Origin: Parapedobacter sp. SGR-10
GTDB taxonomy: Bacteria > Bacteroidota > Bacteroidia > Sphingobacteriales > Sphingobacteriaceae
Direction: 5' to 3'
Length of the DNA: 64,000 nt
Assembly: GCF_011030405.1 (NCBI RefSeq)
Contig: NZ_JAAJTJ010000025.1
Location: 1 to 64,000 of the forward strand
The translations under genes and the position numbers were made by a program. Positions 26,763-35,128 of this stretch are shown here, piece after piece. A model generated the notes under the pieces. The model saw only the letters and a program-made list of their open reading frames with translations, was not told where the DNA came from and searched no databases. Positions within the stretch are counted from its first letter, which is position 1; each line of letters opens with the position of its first letter.

Positions 26763-28088
26763 ATGAATGCATTCGAGATACAAGGCGGTAAGCGCTTGAA
26801 AGGGGAAATCATTCCCCAGGGAGCAAAAAATGAATCCTTACAGATCCTGTCTGCTGTACTGCTGACAGCCGAAAAGATGACCATCAGCAATATACCTGAT
26901 ATCAAGGATGTCAACAACTTGATCGACCTGTTACGTTCGTTGGGTGTGACTGTGACGAGGTTGAGCAAAGACACCTATGAATTCGAGGCGAAAAATATCA
27001 ATATAGATTATTTTACTTCGGACGAGTTCAAGCAAAAAGGTGGGGGCTTGCGGGGATCCATCATGATTGTCGGGCCATTATTGGCACGCTTTGGCAAAGC
27101 TGCTATTCCCAAACCGGGAGGAGACAAGATCGGTCGCAGGCGCTTGGATACACATTTCCTGGGCTTTGAAAAGCTTGGTGCTAAGTTTGTCTATGATGCT
27201 GAAAAACATTTTTTCAATGTTGACGCACGAGCGTTGAAGGGAACGTATATTCTCTTGGACGAAGCTTCGGTCACGGGTACAGCCAATATCGTTATGGCTG
27301 CGGTATTGGCGGAAGGCACAACGACCTTGTACAACGCGGCTTGTGAACCTTATCTACAGCAACTGTGCAAGATGCTGAACCGTATGGGAGCAAAGATATC
27401 GGGCATAGGCTCGAATCTGTTGACCATCGAAGGGGTAAAGGAACTGGGAGGAACCACACACCGCATGTTGCCCGATATGATCGAGATCGGATCATTTATC
27501 GGATTGGCGGCTATGACCGGATCAGAAATTACGATCAAGGATGTTTGTTATAAGGAATTAGGTATTATTCCTTCGGTATTTGCCCGTTTGGGCATTAAAA
27601 TGGAGTTAAGGGGGGATGATATTTTTATTCCTGCACAGGATTCGTACGAAATTGATACTTTTATCGATGGTTCTATACTGACTATTGCGGATGCGCCCTG
27701 GCCGGGTTTTACTCCGGACTTATTAAGTATTGTATTGGTTACGGCTATACAGGCCAAAGGAAATGTGCTGATCCACCAGAAAATGTTCGAAAGCCGTCTG
27801 TTCTTTGTTGACAAGCTGATCGATATGGGGGCACAGATCATCCTGTGTGATCCACACAGAGCAACCGTCATCGGCCTGAACAAACAAACGCAACTGAGAG
27901 GAATACAAATGTCTTCTCCGGATATCCGTGCAGGCGTTTCCTTGCTTATTGCAGCATTATCGGCACAGGGAAAGTCTACGATTCTGAATATTGAACAGAT
28001 CGAGCGGGGATATCAGGATATCGAGGAGCGTTTGAAGGCATTGGGAGCAAACATCAAGCGAGTGGATGCACAACCATCGGGCCATTAG
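26763..28088 (+). CDS. murA: UDP-N-acetylglucosamine 1-carboxyvinyltransferase with Asp at the Cys115 position
   Basis: This 441-residue protein matches MurA throughout: the QGAKNESLQILSA motif near residue 20, RGSIMIVGPLLARFG near 100, and the C-terminal RAGVSLLIAALSAQG motif. It adds enolpyruvate from PEP to UDP-GlcNAc, the first committed step of peptidoglycan synthesis. The loop that carries the catalytic Cys in Escherichia coli (Cys115) reads KPGGDKIGRR here, with Asp121. The Asp form is known from Mycobacterium and Chlamydia and is not alkylated by fosfomycin, so intrinsic fosfomycin tolerance at this target is expected. It is downstream of the DUF4290 gene and ends with TAG. Confidence 0.95.
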   Translation: MNAFEIQGGKRLKGEIIPQGAKNESLQILSAVLLTAEKMTISNIPDIKDVNNLIDLLRSLGVTVTRLSKDTYEFEAKNINIDYFTSDEFKQKGGGLRGSIMIVGPLLARFGKAAIPKPGGDKIGRRRLDTHFLGFEKLGAKFVYDAEKHFFNVDARALKGTYILLDEASVTGTANIVMAAVLAEGTTTLYNAACEPYLQQLCKMLNRMGAKISGIGSNLLTIEGVKELGGTTHRMLPDMIEIGSFIGLAAMTGSEITIKDVCYKELGIIPSVFARLGIKMELRGDDIFIPAQDSYEIDTFIDGSILTIADAPWPGFTPDLLSIVLVTAIQAKGNVLIHQKMFESRLFFVDKLIDMGAQIILCDPHRATVIGLNKQTQLRGIQMSSPDIRAGVSLLIAALSAQGKSTILNIEQIERGYQDIEERLKALGANIKRVDAQPSGH

Positions 28089-28128
28089 ACAAGAATTGTC
28101 TGCTGAATGTTAATAAATAAAATGCACC

Positions 28129-28158
28129 TTTGACTAAAGCAATATTGTTTTATTTTTG
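28129..28158 (+). promoter_or_regulatory. Promoter for the YceI lipoprotein gene
   Basis: TTTG (28129-28132), 18-bp spacer, TATTTTTG (28151-28158): both elements perfect. Leader about 43 nt. Confidence 0.75.
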
Positions 28159-28205
28159 TTACGAAATAGAAGTTTAAACACATATTTATTACTAAAAGAT
28201 CGAAA

Positions 28206-28832
28206 ATGAAAAAAGTTATTTTATTCTCTGCGGCAGCGGCTATGGTATTAGCTTCATGCGTGGGTAATCCGGAAGGAAAAAAAGCAGAAACTTCAGAGGC
28301 TGTTGAAGTAGCTGAAGTGCAAGGTTCAACTTACACGGTGGATGCGACACAGTCCCAATTGCAATGGACAGGAAACAAAGTGTCAGGTTCGCATTACGGA
28401 ACTGTGAACATCAAATCGGGTTCGATTGCTGTAGAAAATGGTACTATCACGGGTGGAGATTTCGTGTTTGATATGACGACCATCGATTCCAAAGACCAAG
28501 AAGGCGAATGGAAAGAGAAATTGGATGGACATTTGAAAAGTGAAGATTTCTTTGATGTAGCTAAATTCCCTGAGGCTTCTTTTCATATCACTGAGGTCAA
28601 GGCAGGTGCTACTGCCAATGATGTAGTGGTATCGGGTAACTTGACGATCAAAGGAATTTCTAAAAACATCTCTTTTGACACAAAGGTAGAAGAGATCACC
28701 GATACGACAGTAAAAGCGTCTGCTGATTTCAATATTGCCAGAGAAGATTGGGGTGTCAATTATGAAGGTAAGCAAGATGACTTGATTTCGAAAGAAATTA
28801 ATTTTAAAGTTACTTTGGTGGCTAATAAGTAA
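28206..28832 (+). CDS. YceI-family lipoprotein
   Basis: This 208-residue protein has a lipoprotein signal (MKKVILFSAAAAMVLASC; lipidated Cys18). A short acidic linker leads to a YceI lipocalin-like domain (about 40-207) starting TYTVDATQSQLQWTGNKV, with HLKSEDFFDVAKFPEASF near 115 and LTIKGISKNISFD near 155, all typical of the family. YceI proteins bind polyisoprenoid or amphiphilic lipids in a beta-barrel. It is probably anchored in the outer or inner membrane facing the periplasm. It stands alone, with its own promoter and a terminator at 28865-28893. Confidence 0.9.
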   Translation: MKKVILFSAAAAMVLASCVGNPEGKKAETSEAVEVAEVQGSTYTVDATQSQLQWTGNKVSGSHYGTVNIKSGSIAVENGTITGGDFVFDMTTIDSKDQEGEWKEKLDGHLKSEDFFDVAKFPEASFHITEVKAGATANDVVVSGNLTIKGISKNISFDTKVEEITDTTVKASADFNIAREDWGVNYEGKQDDLISKEINFKVTLVANK

Positions 28833-28864
28833 GCAATAATCATCGCTTTATTTAGTTAGATGAT

Positions 28865-28893
28865 GGGCTGTCTCTTTGAGGCGGCCCTTTTTT
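28865..28893 (+). terminator. Terminator after the YceI gene
   Basis: GGGCTG pairs with CGGCCC (one G-T pair) around an 11-nt loop, followed by seven T residues. Confidence 0.8.
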
Positions 28894-28901
28894 ATTGCTT
28901 A

Positions 28902-28939
28902 CTATCCTTAGTGTTTAGCGTAGCGGACACTAAGGGTAG
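28902..28939. repeat. Intergenic hairpin
   Basis: CTATCCTTAGTGT pairs with ACACTAAGGGTAG over 13 positions with one mismatch, around a 12-nt loop. It lies between the convergent YceI and glnN terminators and may be a dispersed palindrome. Confidence 0.5.
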
Positions 28940-28954
28940 ATAATGAGAGGGAAA

Positions 28955-28985
28955 CAAAAAAGCTGCCCTTTTTAGGGGGCAGCTT
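28955..28985 (-). terminator. Terminator after glnN
   Basis: On the reverse strand AAGCTGCCC pairs with GGGCAGCTT, followed by a T run. Confidence 0.8.
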
Positions 28986-29009
28986 GGCATATAAGTGATT
29001 GATTAGTTA

Positions 29010-31199
29010 CTAGTGGATGAACAGCAATTCACGCAACTTTGGAAGTGGCCATTTGGCATCGTCGACGATTTTTTCCAGTTTGTTGACGTGGTAGCGGATC
29101 TCGTCAAAGTAAGGTTTGACGATTTCATCATAAGCAATAGCTTTCTCCCTTACATCTTCGATTGTATTGGCTTTCTTGCGTGCTTGGCGCATTTCTTCCG
29201 ACTTCTCTAGGATGGTGTTGGCATGTTTGGAGATACGTTCTACCAGATTGATCTGTGAGGAATATGCCTCTTTGGACAGTCCGAGGTCTTTTAGGCCTTT
29301 GACATTTTCGATCAGTTCGTTTTGGTACGTAAAACAAGCCGGGGCAATCTGACTGTTGACGACTTCGCCTATCACACGAGCTTCTATTTGCAGTTTTTTG
29401 TAGAAATTTTCCAACAGGATCTCGTGGCGTGCTTCGGACTCGCGTTTTGAATAGATGCCCAGCTTTTCGAACAGATCCAGTGATTCTTCTGTCACATACA
29501 CATCCAATGCTTTCGGTGTGGACTTGATGTTGGACAAACCTCTGGCTTCTGCTTCCTGTGCCCATTCCTCGCTGTATCCGTTGCCTTCGAAGCGGATGGC
29601 TTTCGAATCTTTGATGTATTTACGAATGACGTTCAATATAGCCAGGTCTTTCTTGGTGCCCTTTTTGATCTGTTTGTCTACTTCCGTCTTGAATTCGATC
29701 AATTGTGCCGCGACGATCGCGTTCAATATCGTCATCGGTAAAGCCGAGTTCGCGGAAGATCCCACAGCACGGAACTCAAATTTATTGCCCGTGAATGCAA
29801 AAGGAGAGGTGCGGTTACGGTCTGTGTTGTCCAATTTCAGTTCCGGAATCTTAGGGATACCATGCCATAGATTGGCTTCGGCTTTTACTTTTTTCGCTAC
29901 ACGTGCAGATTCAACTTCTTCGAGTAACTCGTCCAATTGAGAACCCAAGAAGATGGAAATGATCGCCGGAGGTGCCTCGTTGGCTCCAAGACGGTGGTCA
30001 TTGCTATGGCTTGCGATAGAGGCACGAAGCAGGTCTGCATGTTCGTAAACTGCTTTGATCGTATTGACAAAGAATGTCAGGAACATCAGGTTGTTTTTCG
30101 GTGTTTTCCCTGGCGAAAGCAGGTTTACGCCTGTGTTGGCGATCAACGACCAGTTATTGTGCTTGCCCGATCCGTTGACACCACTGTATGGCTTTTCGTG
30201 CAACAATACCTTGAAATTGTGGCGGATAGCCACTTGTTCCATTAGGTTCATCAGCAATTGGTTGTGGTCGATGGCCAAATTGATTTCTTCGTACATCGGT
30301 GCACACTCAAATTGAGAAGGAGCGACCTCGTTGTGACGGGTTTTCAAAGGTATGCCTAGTTTTAAGGCTTCGTTTTCCAGATCTACCATAAAGGCTAATA
30401 CACGCTCTGGAATCGCACCGAAATAATGGTCTTCCAACTGTTGTCCTTTGGCAGACATGTGTCCGAATAAGGTACGTCCGGTCAGTTGTAGATCCGGACG
30501 GGCATAGTATAGTGCCAGATCAACCAAGAAATATTCCTGCTCGATACCTAACGACGCATTTACTTTAGTGACTGATTTGTCAAAATATTGTGCGACATCG
30601 GTAGCAGCTTTGTCTACTGCATTGATTGCTTTCAACAATGGTGCTTTGTAGTCCAATGATTCACCTGTGTATGAAACGAATACTGTAGGGATACAAAGTG
30701 TCTTGCCGGCAGTAGTCTCGTAGATAAACGCCGGAGATGAAGGATCCCAAGCGGTATAACCTCTGGCTTCGAATGTGTTGCGGATACCCCCGTTAGGAAA
30801 GGACGATGCATCGGGTTCTTGTTGAACCAAAGCATCGGCCGTGAATTTTTCGATAGCTTCTCCATTATCATCCGGTTCGAAGAAAGCGTCATGTTTTTCG
30901 GCCGTAGATCCTGTCAAGGGTTGAAACCAATGGGTATAATGCGATACACCGTTGCTGATAGCCCATGTTTTCATGGCTTGGGAAATAAATTCTGCTACTT
31001 CACGTGTAATGGGTTCGCCTTCTTCAATGGCTTTGGTCAACTCTTTGTAGGTTGTCTTCGGGAGATAGTCCTTCATTTTGGCAATGGTAAATACGTTCTT
31101 GCCATAAATGTTTAACGCTCTTTTTGTCTCTACTTTTTCTTCTGCAGATACATGTCTTGCTGCGGCTGCATTTACTGATGCAAATCTGATGTTTGACAT
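29010..31199 (-). CDS. glnN: Glutamine synthetase, type III (GSIII)
   Basis: I place the start at ATG 31199 (MSNIRFASVNAAAARHV), giving 729 residues, the standard GSIII length; the 32-residue upstream extension is AT-rich and basic and lacks family similarity. Conserved segments include GVSHYTHWFQPLTG near 82, EQEYFLVD near 222, PLKTRHNEVAPSQFE near 285 and the NGSGKHNNWS ATP-binding loop near 340. It makes glutamine from glutamate, ammonia and ATP as large oligomers. GSIII is the main type in many Bacteroidota. It is monocistronic, with a -7 element at 31252-31245 and a terminator at 28955-28985. Confidence 0.95.
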   Translation of the reverse strand: MSNIRFASVNAAAARHVSAEEKVETKRALNIYGKNVFTIAKMKDYLPKTTYKELTKAIEEGEPITREVAEFISQAMKTWAISNGVSHYTHWFQPLTGSTAEKHDAFFEPDDNGEAIEKFTADALVQQEPDASSFPNGGIRNTFEARGYTAWDPSSPAFIYETTAGKTLCIPTVFVSYTGESLDYKAPLLKAINAVDKAATDVAQYFDKSVTKVNASLGIEQEYFLVDLALYYARPDLQLTGRTLFGHMSAKGQQLEDHYFGAIPERVLAFMVDLENEALKLGIPLKTRHNEVAPSQFECAPMYEEINLAIDHNQLLMNLMEQVAIRHNFKVLLHEKPYSGVNGSGKHNNWSLIANTGVNLLSPGKTPKNNLMFLTFFVNTIKAVYEHADLLRASIASHSNDHRLGANEAPPAIISIFLGSQLDELLEEVESARVAKKVKAEANLWHGIPKIPELKLDNTDRNRTSPFAFTGNKFEFRAVGSSANSALPMTILNAIVAAQLIEFKTEVDKQIKKGTKKDLAILNVIRKYIKDSKAIRFEGNGYSEEWAQEAEARGLSNIKSTPKALDVYVTEESLDLFEKLGIYSKRESEARHEILLENFYKKLQIEARVIGEVVNSQIAPACFTYQNELIENVKGLKDLGLSKEAYSSQINLVERISKHANTILEKSEEMRQARKKANTIEDVREKAIAYDEIVKPYFDEIRYHVNKLEKIVDDAKWPLPKLRELLFIH

Positions 31200-31244
31200 T
31201 TGGGTTATTTTGATAATGTTTGAGTTTTTTTTCTTATTTCGATT

Positions 31245-31252
31245 CAAAAATA
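31245..31252 (-). promoter_or_regulatory. Bacteroidota -7 element for glnN, in a long AT-rich leader region
   Basis: TATTTTTG (reverse strand) matches TAnnTTTG; leader about 40 nt. The rest of 31200-31640 is gene-free. It is rich in T and G on the + strand, with many TTTTG runs, and shows no clear gene or hairpin. Confidence 0.45.
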
Positions 31253-31647
31253 AGTTATGTTTTTGAATTTTTGTAATTTTTTTTGAAAAAATCATATAAA
31301 AAATTGAATGTTTTTGTGTTTTTGATGAAAAATATTGATTTGTGTTGGTGATTTCGTTTTAAATTTAGGTTTTTATGGTGTTTTCATGGTGTGTTTTGTT
31401 TTGCAAGTATATTTGTTTTGTGTTTATTTCAGTTCTAAATGTGGTTTTTATAGATTGGTGAGTTAGAGATGTGTGTTTGGTAAGATGGTTTGTAATGGTG
31501 GGGTTGTTTTGTCAGGAAAAAGGGGAGGAATAAATCAATCATCCTTAATCCTTATAATAATGTTATGAACGTAGCCTTATTTCGCTTTTCCCGTTTTATC
31601 CCGATTCACTTCGTTTTTCGGGACTTCACTGTGTTCAGCTTTTTTTA

Positions 31648-31655
31648 TACTTTTG
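31648..31655 (+). promoter_or_regulatory. Bacteroidota -7 element for mnmE
   Basis: TACTTTTG matches TAnnTTTG exactly and ends 4 nt before the ATG, so a leaderless transcript is predicted. No good -33 element is visible. Confidence 0.5.
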
Positions 31656-31659
31656 TGGC

Positions 31660-33072
31660 ATGTCTACATCAGCATTGCTTTCTCAAGATACCATTGTGGC
31701 TTTGGCTACTTCACCGGGTGCGAATGGCGCCATAGCAGTGATACGGTTGTCGGGTCCTCAAGCTATTTCCATTACGAATAGGGTATTTAAGGGAAAGGAT
31801 TTGGCTCAACAGGTCTCACATACTATTCATTTTGGTACTATCCGGGATGGAGAAACTATTGTGGATGAAGTGTTGGTCTCTCTTTTTGTTGCCCCGTATT
31901 CGTATACGAAGGAAGATGTAGTCGAAATATCTACACACAATTCTAAATATATCATAGAACGCGTCATCCAGTTGCTGATCCGCGAGGGGGCACGTGCGGC
32001 CAATCCTGGAGAATTTACCTTACGGGCCTTTCTCAATGGTAGTATGGATTTGGCACAAGCCGAAGCGGTAGCTGACCTGATTGCTGCAGAGAATAGAGCC
32101 TCGCATGAAGTGGCCATGAACCAAATGCGTGGTGGGATAAGTAATAAATTGCAGGAAATGCGTGACAAGCTCATTAACTTCACTGCATTATTGGAATTGG
32201 AATTGGATTTTTCGGAGGAAGATGTAGAATTTGCAGATCGGGATCAGTTTCTACAATTGGTAGCAGAGCTAAGGACACATATTCGCCGCTTGATGGATTC
32301 TTTTGCATACGGCAATGCCATTAAGAACGGTGTACCCGTAGCTATCATTGGGAAGCCCAATGCCGGAAAATCTACTTTGCTCAATACTTTATTGGATGAA
32401 GAAAGGGCCATCGTAAGCGATATTGCAGGTACAACCCGTGATACGATTGAAGAGACACTCAATATCGACGGAATCACCTTTCGTTTTATCGATACAGCCG
32501 GGCTTCGTGACACGCAGGATACCATCGAAGCTATCGGAGTGATCAAAGCCAAAGAAAAAGTCAGACAAGCCAAAGTCTTGCTATACCTGTATGACGAATA
32601 TGACAATACGGCGGATGAAGTGATCGATCAGGTCAAATCTTTGTATTTTGATGGTTTGAAAGTTGTACTTGTCCGTAACAAAATTGATCTTAAGGGAGGC
32701 TACTTTGAAAACGAAATGGATAAAGCTCTTAAATCTGCGTTATTTACGGCATATACGGATACGATAGTCGCCATCTCGGCCAAAGATCCGCAAAGTGTCC
32801 AGCCCTTGAAAAATATTCTGGTCGATGTGATCAAAGATACACAGTTAGCAGGTCAGCAGATCATTACCAATACACGTCATCTGGAAGCCTTGCAGCTGGC
32901 GTATGGTGCCCTTGAAGAAGTTGAATTGGGTATAACTTCCGGTATGTCTGGTGATTTGCTTGCCCATCAGGTGCGTACGGCTTTACGTCATATATCGAGT
33001 ATCACAGGTGATATCGATATAGACAGGGATATTTTGGGTACTATTTTTGGAAAGTTTTGTATCGGGAAGTAG
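31660..33072 (+). CDS. mnmE: tRNA modification GTPase MnmE (TrmE)
   Basis: This 470-residue protein has an N-terminal formyl-tetrahydrofolate-binding domain (about 1-125, starting DTIVALATSPGANGAIAVIRLSG), a helical domain with an inserted G domain (about 220-390: GKPNAGKSTLLN as G1, DIAGTTRDT as G2, DTAGLR as G3, NKID as G4), and the C-terminal CIGK motif with the conserved Cys. With MnmG it adds the carboxymethylaminomethyl group to wobble uridine of certain tRNAs. It ends with TAG. The mph-like gene begins about 50 bases downstream. Confidence 0.96.
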   Translation: MSTSALLSQDTIVALATSPGANGAIAVIRLSGPQAISITNRVFKGKDLAQQVSHTIHFGTIRDGETIVDEVLVSLFVAPYSYTKEDVVEISTHNSKYIIERVIQLLIREGARAANPGEFTLRAFLNGSMDLAQAEAVADLIAAENRASHEVAMNQMRGGISNKLQEMRDKLINFTALLELELDFSEEDVEFADRDQFLQLVAELRTHIRRLMDSFAYGNAIKNGVPVAIIGKPNAGKSTLLNTLLDEERAIVSDIAGTTRDTIEETLNIDGITFRFIDTAGLRDTQDTIEAIGVIKAKEKVRQAKVLLYLYDEYDNTADEVIDQVKSLYFDGLKVVLVRNKIDLKGGYFENEMDKALKSALFTAYTDTIVAISAKDPQSVQPLKNILVDVIKDTQLAGQQIITNTRHLEALQLAYGALEEVELGITSGMSGDLLAHQVRTALRHISSITGDIDIDRDILGTIFGKFCIGK

Positions 33073-33124
33073 TTGGGAAAAATAGCTGAATTTTCTCGTC
33101 TTTGTGGTTTATTATTTATTTACG

Positions 33125-34012
33125 ATGAAGAATAACGAAATAGTGGCCTTGGCGGCCCGTCATGGCCTACATATTACCGATGATATTCATTTCAACGAGA
33201 TGGGTATAGATTTTAGTGTTGGTTTTGCGACGGATCTCAATGGCGACCAATGGGTGTTGCGTATCCCTCGGCGCCCCGATATGTCTGCGCAGATTCGGGG
33301 GGAGCAGAATATACTGCAATTGGCACAAGAATATCTTTCGGTAGCTGTTCCCGATTGGCAGATTGTGAGCGATGAATTTATTGCATATCCACTATTGCCT
33401 GATCCGCCGGCGTTGACATTCGATGCCCGGACCTATGCCGTGACCTGGAATATGGATATGCAAGATCCCAGATATGTGACTTCATTGGCCGACACATTGG
33501 TCGAACTGCATCGAATCTCTCTTGATGAATTGGCTAAGAAAGGTGTCAAATCTTCGACTATTGCTACAAGCCGTCAAGAGCTTTTGGAACAGATTCAGTT
33601 GGTCAAGCGAGAATTGGGAATGGCTCATTCATTGGAAAAGCGTTGGCTTCAATGGGTAGATAACGACTTGTTGTGGCCAGATTTTACGGTTTTTGTGCAT
33701 GGCGATTTGTATGCGGGACACATATTGGTCAATACCGAAGCTACAGTGACTGGTATAATCGATTGGTCTGAAGGGCAGGGGAATGACCCTTCTATGGATT
33801 TTGCAGGACATATTGCTGCATTTGGCGAGGATAGTCTCCGAGAACTTATCACTGTATACGAGCGAAATGGAGGAAGGGTGTGGGATAAACTTTTTGAACA
33901 AGCGGTTGAAAGACATTCCGCCTCGGCTTTGCGTTATGCTGTGTTTGCCCTCACTACCCAAGAAGAAGTTCATTTACAGGCCGTGAAAGCACAGTTAGGG
34001 GTAGAGTTATAA
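33125..34012 (+). CDS. mph: Macrolide 2'-phosphotransferase (Mph family)
   Basis: The frame is open from GTG 33104, but ATG 33125 (MKNNEIVALAARHGL) matches the start of Mph proteins and gives 295 residues. It is similar to MphA along its whole length: WVLRIPRRPDMSAQI near 40, the catalytic FVHGDLYAGHILV near 195-207 (Asp of the HGD motif) and IIDWSEGQGNDPSMDFAGH near 218. It should phosphorylate the 2'-OH of the desosamine of macrolides such as erythromycin with GTP. No IS or integron flanks it, and base composition matches its neighbours, so this looks like a resident chromosomal gene. Resistance strength cannot be judged from sequence. Confidence 0.88.
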   Translation: MKNNEIVALAARHGLHITDDIHFNEMGIDFSVGFATDLNGDQWVLRIPRRPDMSAQIRGEQNILQLAQEYLSVAVPDWQIVSDEFIAYPLLPDPPALTFDARTYAVTWNMDMQDPRYVTSLADTLVELHRISLDELAKKGVKSSTIATSRQELLEQIQLVKRELGMAHSLEKRWLQWVDNDLLWPDFTVFVHGDLYAGHILVNTEATVTGIIDWSEGQGNDPSMDFAGHIAAFGEDSLRELITVYERNGGRVWDKLFEQAVERHSASALRYAVFALTTQEEVHLQAVKAQLGVEL

Positions 34013-34021
34013 GCAATAATT

Positions 34022-34150
34022 ATGAAAAATCAACAACAGAAAGAAGACTATTCCTTTTGGACGAGATATAAAAGGTTCGCTAAAAACGAAATCTTGTTAT
34101 ACGTTATTATGATTGTTGGGATTGTGTTAGGTATTGTTTTGTTTTCGTGA
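34022..34150 (+). CDS. Small membrane protein (42 aa)
   Basis: ATG at 34022 to TGA at 34148-34150. The peptide begins with a polar, charged part (MKNQQQKEDYSFWTRYKRFAKNE) and ends with one hydrophobic helix (ILLYVIMIVGIVLGIVLFS), predicted to span the membrane with its N-terminus in the cytoplasm by the positive-inside rule. It starts nine bases after the mph stop codon, so it is probably translated from the same message. No family recognised. The stretch 34151-34382 after it holds nothing clear. Confidence 0.6.
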   Translation: MKNQQQKEDYSFWTRYKRFAKNEILLYVIMIVGIVLGIVLFS

Positions 34151-34382
34151 TTTACTTCTTGATTTTTTAGTTTTTTTAAAAGGAAAATTTTTCACGAAAA
34201 TATTTTTTGGTATCTGTCCGATGAAAAAAGTAAGGTCTAGAAATGGCCGTGACAACTTTTTCGACTCAAGGTTTGTTTTGGGGAAACGGCGGTGGCCGTT
34301 TTGGAAAAACGAAGTTTCTTTTTGTAAAAACAAACCTTGTTTTTCTGGAATTGCCGTAGTCATTTTGAGGCGTTTGGGCACA

Positions 34383-34411
34383 AAAAAAAGCCGGCATCTT
34401 TGGATGCCGGC
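34383..34411 (-). terminator. Terminator after the HU-like gene
   Basis: On the reverse strand GCCGGCATC pairs perfectly with GATGCCGGC around CAAA and is followed by a run of T. Confidence 0.9.
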
Positions 34412-34436
34412 CTGTCTGTTTGTCCTAGCTTTGATC

Positions 34437-34823
34437 TTAGGACTCGTTTTTCTGGAAAGTTAAACTGCTTAGGGCGTTTTTAATACGCTTGCCGTTATGG
34501 AACAGTACACGTTTGCGGTGGATATTAGCCGCTGTCACTTCTTCTGCGGTGTCGCTGCCGAGACTGCCTGTTCCCAAACGGAACGAACCTAGACCGCCCA
34601 AACGGACAATATAGCCATGAGAGAGATTGCGCGGGATTTCGCGTACGAGACTGTAGAGTACTGCCATCACATCAGCCTCGTTGATAGACGAAGCGTGTGA
34701 GATGTCCGAGGCGAGATCTTCCAAAGTGATCTCACCACTGCTGATCGGACGGGCATAGAACTTTTTAGGGGCATTCGCATCCTGCGGATTGCCGATTCCT
34801 TGAACATTAAATTTAATAGACAT
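34437..34823 (-). CDS. HU-like DNA-binding protein (TIGR01201 type)
   Basis: This 128-residue protein resembles the Bacteroidota HU-like family: an MSIKFNVQGIGNPQDANAPKKFYA lead, then an HU fold (about 30-105) with the VRLGGLGSFRLGTG beta-arm base near 70. It differs from canonical HU in having an N-terminal extension and lacking the Arg-Asn-Pro arm tip. It should bind DNA as a dimer; such genes are often linked to mobile or variable regions. Upstream on its promoter side are four 10-bp tandem repeats (35008-35047) and a degenerate 40-bp direct repeat, both candidate binding sites. The truncated hsdR begins 305 bases away. Confidence 0.8.
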   Translation of the reverse strand: MSIKFNVQGIGNPQDANAPKKFYARPISSGEITLEDLASDISHASSINEADVMAVLYSLVREIPRNLSHGYIVRLGGLGSFRLGTGSLGSDTAEEVTAANIHRKRVLFHNGKRIKNALSSLTFQKNES

Positions 34824-34947
34824 GATACTAAAATTTAAAAGTTAAACCATAATGTTTGTTGGTATTGGATTGTTACACCTTGGTGAGCTCTTTCCATTGG
34901 TGTTTTCCTTTACCATTTTTGTTCCCTACTTGCCGGCAGGTATCCCT

Positions 34948-34987
34948 TCTCGCGAGATGTATGAACAAGACAAACGTAAAGACAGGG
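34948..34987. repeat. Degenerate direct repeat, left copy
   Basis: A roughly 40-bp sequence with core ATGAACAAGACAAACGTAAAG, about 70% identical to 35084-35124 in the same orientation. It lies upstream of the HU-like gene. Confidence 0.5.
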
Positions 34988-35007
34988 ATCCGATAAAATG
35001 AAATTTT

Positions 35008-35047
35008 GAGACTATTTGAGACGATTTGGTACTATTTGACACAAATT
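35008..35047. repeat. Four 10-bp tandem repeats (iteron-like)
   Basis: Units GAGACTATTT, GAGACGATTT, GGTACTATTT and GACACAAATT follow each other without spacing, and the block is closed by GTCTC, the complement of the opening GAGAC. It lies in the 305-bp gene-free region 34824-35128. One turn of DNA per unit would place each on the same helix face. Confidence 0.6.
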
Positions 35048-35083
35048 GTCTCATTCCGTCTGCAAAAACGCCTGAACAACGTT

Positions 35084-35124
35084 CATCTTCGAGGAAACAT
35101 GGACAGGACAAACATAAGGAGATG
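35084..35124. repeat. Degenerate direct repeat, right copy, at the hsdR truncation point
   Basis: Core ATGGACAGGACAAACATAAGG, matching 34948-34987. The hsdR-homologous sequence begins just after this repeat (in-frame stop at 35126-35128), so it may mark a recombination junction. Confidence 0.5.
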
Positions 35125-35128
35125 CTAA

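Noticed and set aside
34134..34463. 109-codon ORF after the small membrane protein
   Set aside because: It runs through the terminator of the HU-like gene and has low-complexity Phe/Lys content; no start signal.
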